Part shown: piece by piece, positions 15,172-23,881 of the stretch
How the letters are laid out: each line of letters opens with the position of its first letter
How positions within the stretch are numbered: position 1 is the stretch's first letter
DNA from: Alphaproteobacteria bacterium
Lineage (GTDB): Bacteria; Pseudomonadota; Alphaproteobacteria; Bin95
NCBI GenBank assembly: GCA_022822125.1
Contig: JAJECF010000204.1
Location: forward strand, 1 to 34,201
Length of the DNA stretch: 34,201 bases
Direction: 5' to 3'
Notes under the pieces: model-generated
What the model was told of the DNA's origin: nothing
Databases searched by the model: none
What the model saw: the letters and a program-made list of their open reading frames with translations, nothing else
Program-made: the position numbers and the translations under genes

Positions 15172-16713
15172 ATGGAAATGAGAAAGTTGAAACTCGCGCT
15201 ATCGGCAGGGGCACTTGCCTTGTCGCTGGCGCTCGCGGGTTGCGGCGGCGGTGGTTCGCCCGCGGCGATGATGGAACCGGAACCGTCGCCGCAAGAGACC
15301 TGCGAGAATGCTGGTGGCCGTTACAATGCGGACATGTCCTGCACATCCGCCGCAGACCTGTTGAAGGAGCGACAAACGGCTCAGCGTAAAGCCATTTCCG
15401 ACGCAATCAGCACAGCGACAAGCGCTGTAGCGGCGGTAATGGATGACTCCCCAGTTGATGTCGTCACCAAAGCCGACAATGCGATCTCGGCCGCCAGAAA
15501 GGCAATCGAGGATGCGGGCGATGTCCCAGAAAATGAGAGAGCTTCGGATACCAGGACAGTTGATACGCTCGCAGGCGGGCTGGCTCTCGCCAAGACCAGC
15601 CGCACGAAGGCCATGAACGATGCAGCCGATGAGAACCGCATGGTCATGAACGCCATGGCCTCGAAGCTCTATGCCGGCCTTGGTTCAGGCTCCACTGCGC
15701 TGGATAACGCCACTGTCGCGATTACCGCTGCGGGAATGGTCACCGGCGACGCCGATGCAGACAACACCGCCGACGTCACATTCAAGATGACCGATGCAAT
15801 GGTCATGGGATACGGCGCGTGGAAGGGAACCGAATACGAAGCGAAGGCAGATGGTGCGACCGATCATGCGGTGGTCTATTCCAACCAAGCGCCACCCGGG
15901 CAGGTCGCATTTGCTGAAAAATACCCTTCGCTCACAAGTTTGACTCCGGGCTTGATCCGAGGCGGCATGTTCGCAACAGGAGCCACGGGCAAGGATCATA
16001 CGGACTCGGACGGTGAGACCGTAGTGGTCTCCGGCACTTACGATGGCGCTCCTGGCGCATATCATTGCGCCCAAACTGGCGGGACGGCTTGCCGATCCGA
16101 ACAGGACGGTGATGAAGGGTTCATTCTCACCGGCACTTGGACTTTCAAGGTGGCCGAAGGAGCAATGGTCGATGAAGCCCCAAGCCCCAATTTTGTCTCG
16201 TTCGGATGGTGGTCGCGGGACACTGGCGACACTGTTGATGTGGTGACTTTCGCCCAAGGGCAGGGGACTCAGGAAACCGCGATTGCCAGTGTCACCGCCG
16301 TGACAGGGACTGCAACCTACAAAGGCGGGGCCGCCGGGAAATACGCAATCGGCGACGGGTCCGACGCCGGGGCATTCACCGCAGAAGCAACACTAACTGC
16401 GAAGTTTAGCACTACAACCGCCGAGGGATCGGTTGAGGGCATGCTGACCAACTTTATGTCGGATGGCGATGCCAAGGGTTGGACCGTCGAACTGATGGCA
16501 ACGGACATTGCCAGCGGAGGCGTTACCGGTTCCAAGACTGTCTGGAGCATGGGCGACGACAAGGCTGAAGCCACCGGTAGCTGGAACGGTTCCTTCCGTG
16601 GAGCAGCCGCTGACGAGAACGATCCGCCAATGACAGTGTTGGGCGAGTTCATGTCAGAATATGGCAATGTCGGTCGCATGACCGGCGCTTTCGGCGCAAC
16701 GAAGACCGAGTAG
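15172..16713 (+). CDS. TbpB-like surface lipoprotein (probable Slam substrate)
   Basis: 513 residues with a lipoprotein signal peptide ending LALAGC (lipidated Cys24), a Gly/Ser/Pro tether, a helical Ala-rich region (about 60-200), and a C-terminal beta-rich region. That region has motifs common to TbpB/factor-H-binding-protein-like beta-barrel domains: GTYDGAPGAYHC, LTGTWTFKVAEGA, VTGTATYKGGAAGKYAI, GSWNGSFRGAAADENDPP and a final GRMTGAFGATK. Two cysteine pairs (43/57 and about 297/305) could form disulphides. AGGAG lies 11 bases before the ATG. The neighbouring Slam gene suggests it is flipped to the cell surface. Its DNA is less GC-rich than the neighbours (36 of 60 bases in 15301-15360). 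The ligand is unknown. Confidence 0.8.
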   Translation: MEMRKLKLALSAGALALSLALAGCGGGGSPAAMMEPEPSPQETCENAGGRYNADMSCTSAADLLKERQTAQRKAISDAISTATSAVAAVMDDSPVDVVTKADNAISAARKAIEDAGDVPENERASDTRTVDTLAGGLALAKTSRTKAMNDAADENRMVMNAMASKLYAGLGSGSTALDNATVAITAAGMVTGDADADNTADVTFKMTDAMVMGYGAWKGTEYEAKADGATDHAVVYSNQAPPGQVAFAEKYPSLTSLTPGLIRGGMFATGATGKDHTDSDGETVVVSGTYDGAPGAYHCAQTGGTACRSEQDGDEGFILTGTWTFKVAEGAMVDEAPSPNFVSFGWWSRDTGDTVDVVTFAQGQGTQETAIASVTAVTGTATYKGGAAGKYAIGDGSDAGAFTAEATLTAKFSTTTAEGSVEGMLTNFMSDGDAKGWTVELMATDIASGGVTGSKTVWSMGDDKAEATGSWNGSFRGAAADENDPPMTVLGEFMSEYGNVGRMTGAFGATKTE

Positions 16714-16737
16714 CCCCTGCCTCTAGCGACCATTTCA

Positions 16738-16767
16738 CCCCGGCTGCTTCGGCGGCCGGGGTTTCCT
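16738..16767 (+). terminator. Intrinsic terminator between lipoprotein and slam genes
   Basis: Ten-pair stem CCCCGGCTGC / GCGGCCGGGG (one G-T pair) closing a C(TTCG)G tetraloop at 16748-16751, then TTTCCTTT. This is a strong terminator just after the lipoprotein stop codon. It would limit read-through into slam. Confidence 0.85.
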
Positions 16768-16791
16768 TTGAGACATGACCCTGGGTTTTGA

Positions 16792-18054
16792 ATGTCGTCG
16801 ATGAGCCGCCTTCTCTACGCCCTGCTTGTCGCCGGCCTGCTGGTCTTGGTCGCAGGCAGCATCGCCTATGGGCAGGACACCGACACGCGCTTCCGCATGG
16901 GTCTGCAAGCCGTGGGGCAGGCGATGGCCATGCCGGAGGGCGAGGCGCGCGACGGCAGGCTGGCCGAGGCCATATCCGCCTTCCACGGCATCCTCGTGGA
17001 GCAGCCGGACCTCGTGCGCGTGCGGCTGGAACTCGCCCGCGCCTTCTTCCTCGCGCGGGAGGACGGGCTGGCGCGACAGCATTTCGAGGACGTGCTGGCC
17101 GGCGATATTCCGAAGCCCGTCGCCGCCAATGTGCGCCGTTTCCTGAACGCCCTTCGCGCCCGCAAGCAATGGCAGGTCCGCTTCGGCATGGGCGTCGCGC
17201 CCGACAGCAATATCAGCGCGTCTTCCGGTGAACGCATCATCATGATCCGGGCCTTCGGCCAGGATTTTCCTGCGGAACTCGATGAACCGGCGAAGGAAGA
17301 GTCCGGCGTGGGGCTTTCGGTATGGACCGGCGGCGAATACCAGCACCGGCTCTCTCCGCAATGGCGCCTGCGCGCGGGCGGCGATCTCTCGCGGCGGGAA
17401 TACCGGGGCGGGGATTTCGACAGCATGACGCTCTCCGCCCACACAGGACCGCGCTGGCTGATCGACGCGCGCACCGAGGCGAGCCTGCTGCTGGACGCGC
17501 GCCGCCACTGGTCCGGCGGCAAGGGCGTCCACAGGGATGTCGGGCCCCGCCTCGAAGCCTCGCGGCGGCTGACGAGGCGCGTGACAGCGCATGGCGGCCT
17601 CTCCCGGCATGAACGGCGCCACGACCGCAGCAAGCCGCAGGACGGTCCGGTGACGAGCCTTCACGGCGGCCTCTCCTGGGTGGTGACGCCAACAGTGCGC
17701 CTCGACATGTCCGCCGGCTTCGGCAGGGAGCGCCCGGAGTCGAAGCGCGACCGCAGTGAAAGCCGCTGGGCGTCGCTGGGGGCAAGCTGGGCGCTCGGCC
17801 GGGGCTTCACCGTCTCCGGGGCCGCAACGCTGCGCCGGACCGCCTACGGCCGCGGCTGGTGGCCCTTCATCACCGACAACGCCCCGCGCAAGGACGAAAC
17901 CCGCACCATCCGCCTCTCCGCCCACAACCGCGCCCTCACCCTATGGGGCTTCAGCCCCCGCGTCTCCCTGGTGCAGGAGAGCCGCGAGAGCAACGCGCAA
18001 CTCCACGACTACGAACGCACCAGCGGCGAACTGCAATTCGTCCGGCTGTTCTGA
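16792..18054 (+). CDS. Surface lipoprotein assembly modifier (Slam) family protein
   Basis: 420-residue outer-membrane protein. A signal peptide (ending near AYG, residue 27) is followed by a TPR-like helical domain (about 30-125: AISAFHGILVEQPDLVRVRLELARAFFLAREDGLARQHFEDVL) and the Slam junction motif PVAANVRRFLNALRARKQW...GVAPDSNIS (about 108-143). The remainder is a C-terminal beta-barrel of many amphipathic strands ending in aromatic LQFVRLF. Slam proteins move TbpB-like lipoproteins across the outer membrane, so the gene next door is the obvious client. ATG 16801 is an alternative start. No clear ribosome-binding site is seen, and a terminator precedes it, so expression is probably low relative to the lipoprotein. 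Confidence 0.88.
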   Translation: MSSMSRLLYALLVAGLLVLVAGSIAYGQDTDTRFRMGLQAVGQAMAMPEGEARDGRLAEAISAFHGILVEQPDLVRVRLELARAFFLAREDGLARQHFEDVLAGDIPKPVAANVRRFLNALRARKQWQVRFGMGVAPDSNISASSGERIIMIRAFGQDFPAELDEPAKEESGVGLSVWTGGEYQHRLSPQWRLRAGGDLSRREYRGGDFDSMTLSAHTGPRWLIDARTEASLLLDARRHWSGGKGVHRDVGPRLEASRRLTRRVTAHGGLSRHERRHDRSKPQDGPVTSLHGGLSWVVTPTVRLDMSAGFGRERPESKRDRSESRWASLGASWALGRGFTVSGAATLRRTAYGRGWWPFITDNAPRKDETRTIRLSAHNRALTLWGFSPRVSLVQESRESNAQLHDYERTSGELQFVRLF

Positions 18055-18056
18055 GG

Positions 18057-18199
18057 GGGCCCTTCGATACGCGCCTGCTGACGCAGCCGCTACTCAGGAT
18101 GAGGAAGAAGAGGCGGCGCGGCTGACGCCGCTACTCAGGATGAGGAGGGGGACGGGGCCTGCCGGCGCGGGCGCTGCTCAGGATGAGGAGGGGGAAGGC
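18057..18199. repeat. Type A repeat island between slam and parE
   Basis: One full type A element (TTCGATACGC at 18061 to CTCAGGATGAGG near 18102) followed by two repeats of its right arm (CGCTACTCAGGATGAGG near 18128, GCTGCTCAGGATGAGG near 18175). It lies between convergent genes, where it could also end transcription. Confidence 0.8.
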
Positions 18200-18216
18200 G
18201 GCCCGCCCCCCGATCG

Positions 18217-18240
18217 TCATGCCCGGACCTGTTCCGGGGC
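18217..18240. repeat. REP-like palindrome (TCATGCCCGGA type)
   Basis: GCCCGGA / TCCGGGGC around a 5-base centre (18221-18240), preceded by TCAT. Similar TCATGCCCGGAC elements are dispersed in many alphaproteobacterial genomes. From here to the end of parE at 18357 I see no gene. Confidence 0.5.
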
Positions 18241-18356
18241 CCGTCTCCGGACCGTCCCGTATGCCGCAATGGCGGGGGATGGGCTCTCCGCTGCGCTCCG
18301 GCCGGGGCGATGGTGAAGCGTCCTGGCTATCGGGTCCGATCAACGACCGGCTGGCA

Positions 18357-20315
18357 TCAGACGTCCAGATCGCCCGCGAATTCGGCGTTTTTCTGGATGA
18401 AGGCGAGGCGGTGGCGGGGGTTGCGGCCCATCAGCCGCTCGACGGTCTCCAGCGACTCCTCCGGCTCCAGCTCCACGCGCAGCAGGCTGCGGCGGTCCGG
18501 GTCCATCGTGGTCTCGCGAAGCTGGCCGGGCGGCATTTCGCCGAGGCCCTTGAAACGCGAAATCTCCACCTTGCGCTTGCCCTTGAAGACCGACTCCAGC
18601 AGTTCGATCCTGTGCGCGTCGTCGCGGGCATAGGCCGTGGTTCCGCCGGCGCTCAGCCGGTAGAGCGGAGGGCGGGCCAGATAGAGGCGGCCGCTCTCGA
18701 TCAGCCCCGGCATCTCGCGCAGGAAATAGGTCATCAGCAGCGATGCGATATGCGCGCCGTCCACATCCGCATCGGTCATGATGATGACGCGCTCGTAGCG
18801 CAGTTCGTCGTCGCAATAAGCCTCGCCGGCGCCGCAGCCGAGCGCGAGCTTGAGGTCCGCGATCTCCCGGTTGCCGCGCAGCTTGTCGTCCGTGGCGCTC
18901 GCCACATTCAGAATCTTGCCACGCAGCGGCAGGATCGCCTGTATTTCGCGCTGCCGCGCCTGCTTCGCCGACCCGCCGGCAGAATCGCCCTCGACCAGGA
19001 AGATCTCCGTTCCGTCGCGCTCGCGCCGGGAGCAATCGGTGAGCTTGCCGGGCAGGCGCGCGCGCCGGTTGCCGTTCGCCTTGCGCTTGCGGTCGCGCTC
19101 GTCGCGCCGGCGCTGGCGGTCCTCGGCGCGCTCGACGGCGAAGGCCGCGACCGCATCGGCGGCGGCCGTGTCGGCGGCGAGCCAGTGGTCGAACCGGTCC
19201 TTGACCGTCAGATCGACCAGGCGCTGCGTCTCCGGGCTCTCCAGCCTTTCCTTGGTCTGGCCCTGGAATTGCGGGTTGCGGATGAAGACGGACAGCATGA
19301 CGCCCGCGCCGCCGATAACGTCGTCCGCATTGATCCTGCCGACCTTGCGGTTGCCGACGCGCTCTCCATGGGCGCGCAGGCCCCGGGTCAGCGCCTGGCG
19401 GAGGCCGGCCTCGTGGCTGCCGCCGAGCGGGGTCGGGATGGTGTTGCAATAGGTGTGGGAGAAGCCCTCGCCGTCGGCGAGCCAGGCGATCGCCCATTCG
19501 ACCCTGCCGGCGTCTTCCGGAAATTCCACGCCGCCGGTAAAGGCCCGGTCGGCTATGCGCGCCCGCTCGCCCGTCGAAAGATCGAGAAAGTCCGCGAGGC
19601 CGCCGGGGAAGTGAAGTTCGGCCTCCGCCGGCACCTCGGAATTCGCCGCGAGCCACCGCGGGTCGCAACGCCAGAAAATGCGCATGCCGGCGAAGAGGCA
19701 GGCCTTGGAGCGGGCCATGCGGAACAGCCGCTCGGGCCGGAACCGGGCCGCGGGGCCGAAGATGTCGGGGTCCGGCCGGAAGCGCACCGTCGTGCCGCGC
19801 CGGTTGCGCGAAATCCCCACTTTCTCCAGAGCGGAAGTCGGCTCGCCGCGGGCATAGGTCTGGCGCCACAATATGCGCTCGCGCGCCACCTCCACCGCGA
19901 GCTCGGCGGCGAGCGCATTGACGACCGACACGCCGACGCCGTGCAGGCCGCCCGCCGCCCGGTAGGCCCGGTCGTCGAATTTTGCGCCGGAGTGCAGCGT
20001 CGTGAGAATGACTTCCAGCGCGGACCGGCCCTGGAATTTGGGATGCGGGTCCACCGGGATGCCGCGCCCGTTGTCCCGGACCTCGACCCAGCCTTCGCCG
20101 TCCAGCGAGAACTCGATACGGTCCGCATGGCCGGCGATCGCCTCGTCCATGGCGTTGTCGAGCAGCTCCGCCGCCAGATGGTGCAACCCGGCTTCGTCGG
20201 TGGAGCCGATATACATGCCGGGGCGCCGCCGCACCGGCTCCAGGCCTTCGAGCACCTCCACATGCTCGGCGGTATAGTCGCTGTCGACTGCGGCTTGCTG
20301 GAAGAGGTTCGCCAT
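18357..20315 (-). CDS. parE: DNA topoisomerase IV subunit B (ParE)
   Basis: ATPase subunit of the type II topoisomerase that separates replicated chromosomes; 652 residues, the usual alphaproteobacterial ParE length and shorter than GyrB. GHKL ATP-binding motifs are ELLDNAMDEA (50-59), DNGRGIPVD (81-89) and GGLHGVGVSVVNAL. TOPRIM motifs are LVEGDSAGGSA, LPLRGKILNV and IMTDADVDGAHI, followed by FKGLGEMPPGQLRETTMDP. It lies 48 bases after trpE on the same strand with a hairpin between them. The ParC subunit gene is not in the window. Confidence 0.95.
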   Translation of the reverse strand: MANLFQQAAVDSDYTAEHVEVLEGLEPVRRRPGMYIGSTDEAGLHHLAAELLDNAMDEAIAGHADRIEFSLDGEGWVEVRDNGRGIPVDPHPKFQGRSALEVILTTLHSGAKFDDRAYRAAGGLHGVGVSVVNALAAELAVEVARERILWRQTYARGEPTSALEKVGISRNRRGTTVRFRPDPDIFGPAARFRPERLFRMARSKACLFAGMRIFWRCDPRWLAANSEVPAEAELHFPGGLADFLDLSTGERARIADRAFTGGVEFPEDAGRVEWAIAWLADGEGFSHTYCNTIPTPLGGSHEAGLRQALTRGLRAHGERVGNRKVGRINADDVIGGAGVMLSVFIRNPQFQGQTKERLESPETQRLVDLTVKDRFDHWLAADTAAADAVAAFAVERAEDRQRRRDERDRKRKANGNRRARLPGKLTDCSRRERDGTEIFLVEGDSAGGSAKQARQREIQAILPLRGKILNVASATDDKLRGNREIADLKLALGCGAGEAYCDDELRYERVIIMTDADVDGAHIASLLMTYFLREMPGLIESGRLYLARPPLYRLSAGGTTAYARDDAHRIELLESVFKGKRKVEISRFKGLGEMPPGQLRETTMDPDRRSLLRVELEPEESLETVERLMGRNPRHRLAFIQKNAEFAGDLDV

Positions 20316-20331
20316 GTGCTGCGTTCGGATC

Positions 20332-20364
20332 GAATCGGGTTCCCCCTTTGGCTACTCCCGATTC
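20332..20364 (-). promoter_or_regulatory. Hairpin between trpE and parE
   Basis: Perfect 8-bp inverted repeat GAATCGGG / CCCGATTC (20332-20339 and 20357-20364) with a 17-base loop, beginning at the trpE stop codon and ending 17 bases before the parE ATG. No T-run follows, so it may be a processing or attenuation structure rather than a terminator. Confidence 0.4.
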
Positions 20365-21917
20365 TAGCCGGGGTTCAACGCCGAATCCGGGAGATTGGCG
20401 CCCGACGGCCGCGCATACGCCGCGAACCGCACCGCTTCCTCGGCCGCGCGCATCAGCGCGCGCGCCTTGTCCCAGCTTTCCTTGTATTCCATCTCCGGGT
20501 CGCTGTCGGCGACGACGCCCACGCCCGCCTGCACATAAAGCACCTCGTCCTTCACCAGCGCCGTGCGCAGCGCGATGCAGGTGTCCATGGAGCCGTCCGC
20601 CGCGAAATAGCCGATGCAGCCGGCATAGATGCCGCGCTTCTCCGGCTCCAGCTCGTCGATGATCTCCATCGCCCGCACCTTCGGCGCGCCGGAAACGGTG
20701 CCCGCCGGAAAGCCCGCCACCAGCGCCCCTATGGCGTCGTAGCGCGGGTCCAGGTCGCCCTGCACCTCGGAGCCGATATGCATGACATGGGAGTAGTATT
20801 CGATCTCGAACTGCTCCGTCACCTCGACGCTGCCGATGCGGCTCACGCGTCCGACATCGTTGCGCGCGAGGTCCAGCAGCATCAGATGCTCGGCGACCTC
20901 CTTCGGGTCGCTCAGCAATTCGGCCGCAAGCCGGCGGTCCTCGGCGGCGTCCCGGCCGCGCGGGCGGGTCCCGGCCAGCGGACGGATGGTGACGCGCCCG
21001 TCCCGGACCCGCACCAGGATTTCCGGGCTGGAGCCGACGATGGCGAAGCCGCCGAAATCGAGATGGAACAGGAAGGGCGACGGGTTCAGGCGGCGCAGCG
21101 CGCGATAAAGCGAAAAGGGAGGCAGCGCGAAATCGATGGCGAAGCGTTGCGCCGGCACGATCTGGAAGGCGTCGCCCGCATGGATGTAGTCGCGCGCCGT
21201 TTCGACGACCTCGTAAAACCGCTCCCGCGTCATGTTGGAGCGCGGCGTCGCATCGGCCAGGGCGGCGGGGGCGCTCTCGCGGCGGTCGATGGCCGCGCCT
21301 TCGAGGTCCGCAAGCGCCGCTGCAAGCCGCTCCTCGGCGCGGAGCCAGGCCGTCTCGGCCGTCATGCCGCCATCCGGCCAGACCGGCGTCACCAGCGAAA
21401 TGCGGTCCTCGATCAGGTCGAACACCGCCATGACGGTGGGGCGGACGAACAGCCCGTCCGGAATGCCGACCGGATCGGGCGGCTCGTCCGGCAAATGCTC
21501 CATGAGCCGCACCATGTCGTATCCCATGTAGCCGACCAGGGCCGCCGCCATGGGCGGCAGGTCGTCCGGCAGGTCGTCGATGCGGCATTCCTCGATCAGG
21601 TCGCGCAGCGAATCGAGCGCGCCCCTGGCGCAGGGCCGGAACCGGTCCGGCTCCTCGAGCGCGTTCCGGTTGATCTCGGCCTCGTCGCCCCGGCAGCGCC
21701 AGACGATGTCCGGGTCGCGTCCGATGAAGGAATAACGGCCGCGAACGGCGCCGCCCTCGACGGACTCCAGCAGGAAACAGTGCGAGCGCCCGGCGGACAG
21801 CTTGAGCATCGCGGATACCGGCGTTTCGAGATCCGCCACCAGGGTCGTCCAGACGAGCTGCGGACTGCCGGACCGGTAGCGGGCCTCGAAGGAGGGGAAG
21901 TCGGCGGGCTCGAGCAA
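20364..21917 (-). CDS. trpE: Anthranilate synthase component I (TrpE)
   Basis: Makes anthranilate from chorismate, the first step of tryptophan synthesis; 517 residues from a TTG at 21917. The N-terminal LLES (tryptophan feedback site, in CFLLESVEGG), the chorismate-binding core FAIVGSSPEILVRV, IRPLAGTRPRG, HLMLLDLARNDVGRVS, YYSHVMHIGSEVQG, FPAGTVSGAPKVRAMEII and the final QAGVGVVADSDPEMEYKES are all present. No ATG, and no better start, is found near the family N-terminus; CTG at 21941 (overlapping the ppiD stop) is the alternative. The ppiD-trpE order is conserved in Alphaproteobacteria, but trpG, D and C do not follow; parE does. Confidence 0.93.
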   Translation of the reverse strand: MLEPADFPSFEARYRSGSPQLVWTTLVADLETPVSAMLKLSAGRSHCFLLESVEGGAVRGRYSFIGRDPDIVWRCRGDEAEINRNALEEPDRFRPCARGALDSLRDLIEECRIDDLPDDLPPMAAALVGYMGYDMVRLMEHLPDEPPDPVGIPDGLFVRPTVMAVFDLIEDRISLVTPVWPDGGMTAETAWLRAEERLAAALADLEGAAIDRRESAPAALADATPRSNMTRERFYEVVETARDYIHAGDAFQIVPAQRFAIDFALPPFSLYRALRRLNPSPFLFHLDFGGFAIVGSSPEILVRVRDGRVTIRPLAGTRPRGRDAAEDRRLAAELLSDPKEVAEHLMLLDLARNDVGRVSRIGSVEVTEQFEIEYYSHVMHIGSEVQGDLDPRYDAIGALVAGFPAGTVSGAPKVRAMEIIDELEPEKRGIYAGCIGYFAADGSMDTCIALRTALVKDEVLYVQAGVGVVADSDPEMEYKESWDKARALMRAAEEAVRFAAYARPSGANLPDSALNPG

Positions 21918-21937
21918 GGCTGTATCCGGTCTTCCGG

Positions 21938-23797
21938 TCAGTTGAACTGCGCGAGCAATTCGCTGTTGACCGTGACCCCGAACCGGTCTTCCAGCGCAGC
22001 ATGGAATTGCCGCCGGACATCTTCGACCATCTCGGCCGAAAGCTGCTCCCTTATCGCCTCGACCTCCGCTTCGGAATAAGGCGGCGGCTCGATGTCCTCG
22101 ACGACCGCAACCGCATAGCCGTCGCCGGCGCGCGCCACGACAACCTCGCCGCGCTCCGCCGCAAACACGGCCTCGACGACCTGATGCGACCGGCCCGAAG
22201 CCGGGTCGGCCTCCGTGCGGTCGAAGGGTCCCGTCCCGGTTACGGTCAGCCCGCCTGCAACGGATGCGGGCGTGCGGCCCTCCCGCAGCCTCTCCGCCAG
22301 CGCATCCGCCCTTGCCTTCGCCGCTTCGTCCAGCCGGTTGCTGCGCCACGCCGACAGCACGAGCGGCTTCGCGTCCTCGAACGGGCGCACGGCCGGCGGG
22401 GTTTCGCTTTCCACCCGGAGCACGAAATAGCCGCCATCGCCCAGTTCGCCGAGCAGGCTGTCCTCGCCGACGGGCGTGGAGAAGGCCGTGCGCAGGAAGT
22501 TCGGCTCCGCCGGCAGGCCCTCCGGCTGCGCGCCGGCGCGGTCGCGGCCGGAGGAATCCACCGCCCCGATCGTCAGCAGCGGCAGGTCCAGCGCGCGCGC
22601 CGCATCTTCGAAGGTCGCGCCGCCGCCCAACTGGTCGTCGAGATCGTTCGCCAGGTCCGCCAGCCGCTCTATTGCGATCTCGCGCGCGGCCTCCCGTTCC
22701 AGCCCTTCGCGCACGTCCTCGAACGGAATGACCGTTTCCTCGGCGATCTGGTCCACGGCCAGCACATGCCAGCCGAGCGCCGTCTCCACCGGTCCCGTTA
22801 CGCCCTCCTCGCCCAGGGAGAAGACCGCCTCCGCGAGCGCGGGCTGGGGCAGCTGGCTGCGCGAAACCGGGCCGAGGTCGCTGACCGCCGCGCCGGCAGT
22901 CCCGGCCGCCTGTTCCAGTTCGGCTCCCGCCGCAAGCGCGGTCATGAACTCCTGCGCCTTCGACTCGCTGTCGAACAGCACCTGCCGCACGCGCCGGGTC
23001 GCCGGCACGGTGAAGTCCGCAATACGCGCCTCATAGGCCTCCTGCGCGAGGGCCGGGTCGGCTTCCACGCGGTCCAGCCAGAGGTCGGGATCGAGCACGA
23101 TGGCGGTCACGGCCCGGTAGGCCGGCGCCATGAACTCCTGCCGGTTGGCTTCATGCCAGGCCCGCAATTCCCCGTCGCCCGGGTCCTCCGGAAGGGCGGC
23201 GTCCTCCGGCACCCGGATCATGACGGCCCTGCGCCTTTCCTTGCGGTAGCGATGCACCGCTTCGGCCATGCTCCGGGACGCGCGGACATTCCGCTCGACC
23301 GAACCATCGACCTGGCGTCTCGATATGTCGCGGCGGAGCATGGCGACGAATTCGCCTTCGCTCAGACCGTTGGTGAGCAGCACGCGCTCGAACAGCGCGC
23401 GGTCGAACCCGCCGAGGCGGCCGCCGAAATTGGGGTCTTCCTCAATAGCGCGGCGGACTTGCCCGTCCCCGACGGCAAGCCCGAGACGGGCGGCTTCGAT
23501 CTCCACCAGCCGGCGGCGGACCGTTGCCTGCAGAACCTCCCCGGGCAGGCCCAGCTGCGCGGCGATCTCCGGCGTGACATTGCCGCCGAGGCGCCGGCGC
23601 CACTCGTTGAACTGGCGGGAGTATTCGCGCCTGAACTCCTCGGCGCCGATCTCGGACTCGCCGACCATGGCCACGGCGTCGTCCACTTCCGGCGACAGAT
23701 AGTCGCCCACGCCCCACGCGGCGAAGCTCAGGATCAGCAGGGCGAAGAGTATCTTCGCGAGCCAGGAAGCGGCGCCTTTTCGGAGCGAGGTCAGCAT
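21938..23797 (-). CDS. Peptidylprolyl isomerase / periplasmic folding chaperone (PpiD-like)
   Basis: 619 residues. One N-terminal transmembrane anchor (WLAKILFALLILSFAAWGVGDYL, about 13-35) places the rest in the periplasm. A SurA-like chaperone domain with the typical VGESEIGAEEFRREYSRQFNEWRRRLG start is followed by a parvulin PPIase region (about 260-370: RRVRQVLFDSESKAQEFMTALAAGAEL ... LGPVSRSQLPQPALAEAVFSL ... GWHVLAVDQI) and a second, degenerate region. It assists folding of exported proteins. It ends 20 bases before the trpE start, an arrangement common in Alphaproteobacteria. No clear ribosome-binding site precedes the ATG. Confidence 0.9.
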   Translation of the reverse strand: MLTSLRKGAASWLAKILFALLILSFAAWGVGDYLSPEVDDAVAMVGESEIGAEEFRREYSRQFNEWRRRLGGNVTPEIAAQLGLPGEVLQATVRRRLVEIEAARLGLAVGDGQVRRAIEEDPNFGGRLGGFDRALFERVLLTNGLSEGEFVAMLRRDISRRQVDGSVERNVRASRSMAEAVHRYRKERRRAVMIRVPEDAALPEDPGDGELRAWHEANRQEFMAPAYRAVTAIVLDPDLWLDRVEADPALAQEAYEARIADFTVPATRRVRQVLFDSESKAQEFMTALAAGAELEQAAGTAGAAVSDLGPVSRSQLPQPALAEAVFSLGEEGVTGPVETALGWHVLAVDQIAEETVIPFEDVREGLEREAAREIAIERLADLANDLDDQLGGGATFEDAARALDLPLLTIGAVDSSGRDRAGAQPEGLPAEPNFLRTAFSTPVGEDSLLGELGDGGYFVLRVESETPPAVRPFEDAKPLVLSAWRSNRLDEAAKARADALAERLREGRTPASVAGGLTVTGTGPFDRTEADPASGRSHQVVEAVFAAERGEVVVARAGDGYAVAVVEDIEPPPYSEAEVEAIREQLSAEMVEDVRRQFHAALEDRFGVTVNSELLAQFN

Positions 23798-23881
23798 GGG
23801 AACAAGCCGGTAGCAGGAAGCGGCGCATCATAGGCAGACGCCGATGGGCCTGCAACGCAGCCCTCCGTCGCCCGCCGCCGG

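Noticed and set aside
18183..22079. A 1298-codon open frame on the plus strand opposite parE and trpE, and a similar 1226-codon frame (18340-22020) on the minus strand
   Set aside because: Both are out-of-frame shadows of two well-supported genes; long antisense frames are expected in GC-rich coding DNA. They have no recognisable domains and are rich in Arg/Ala/Gly.
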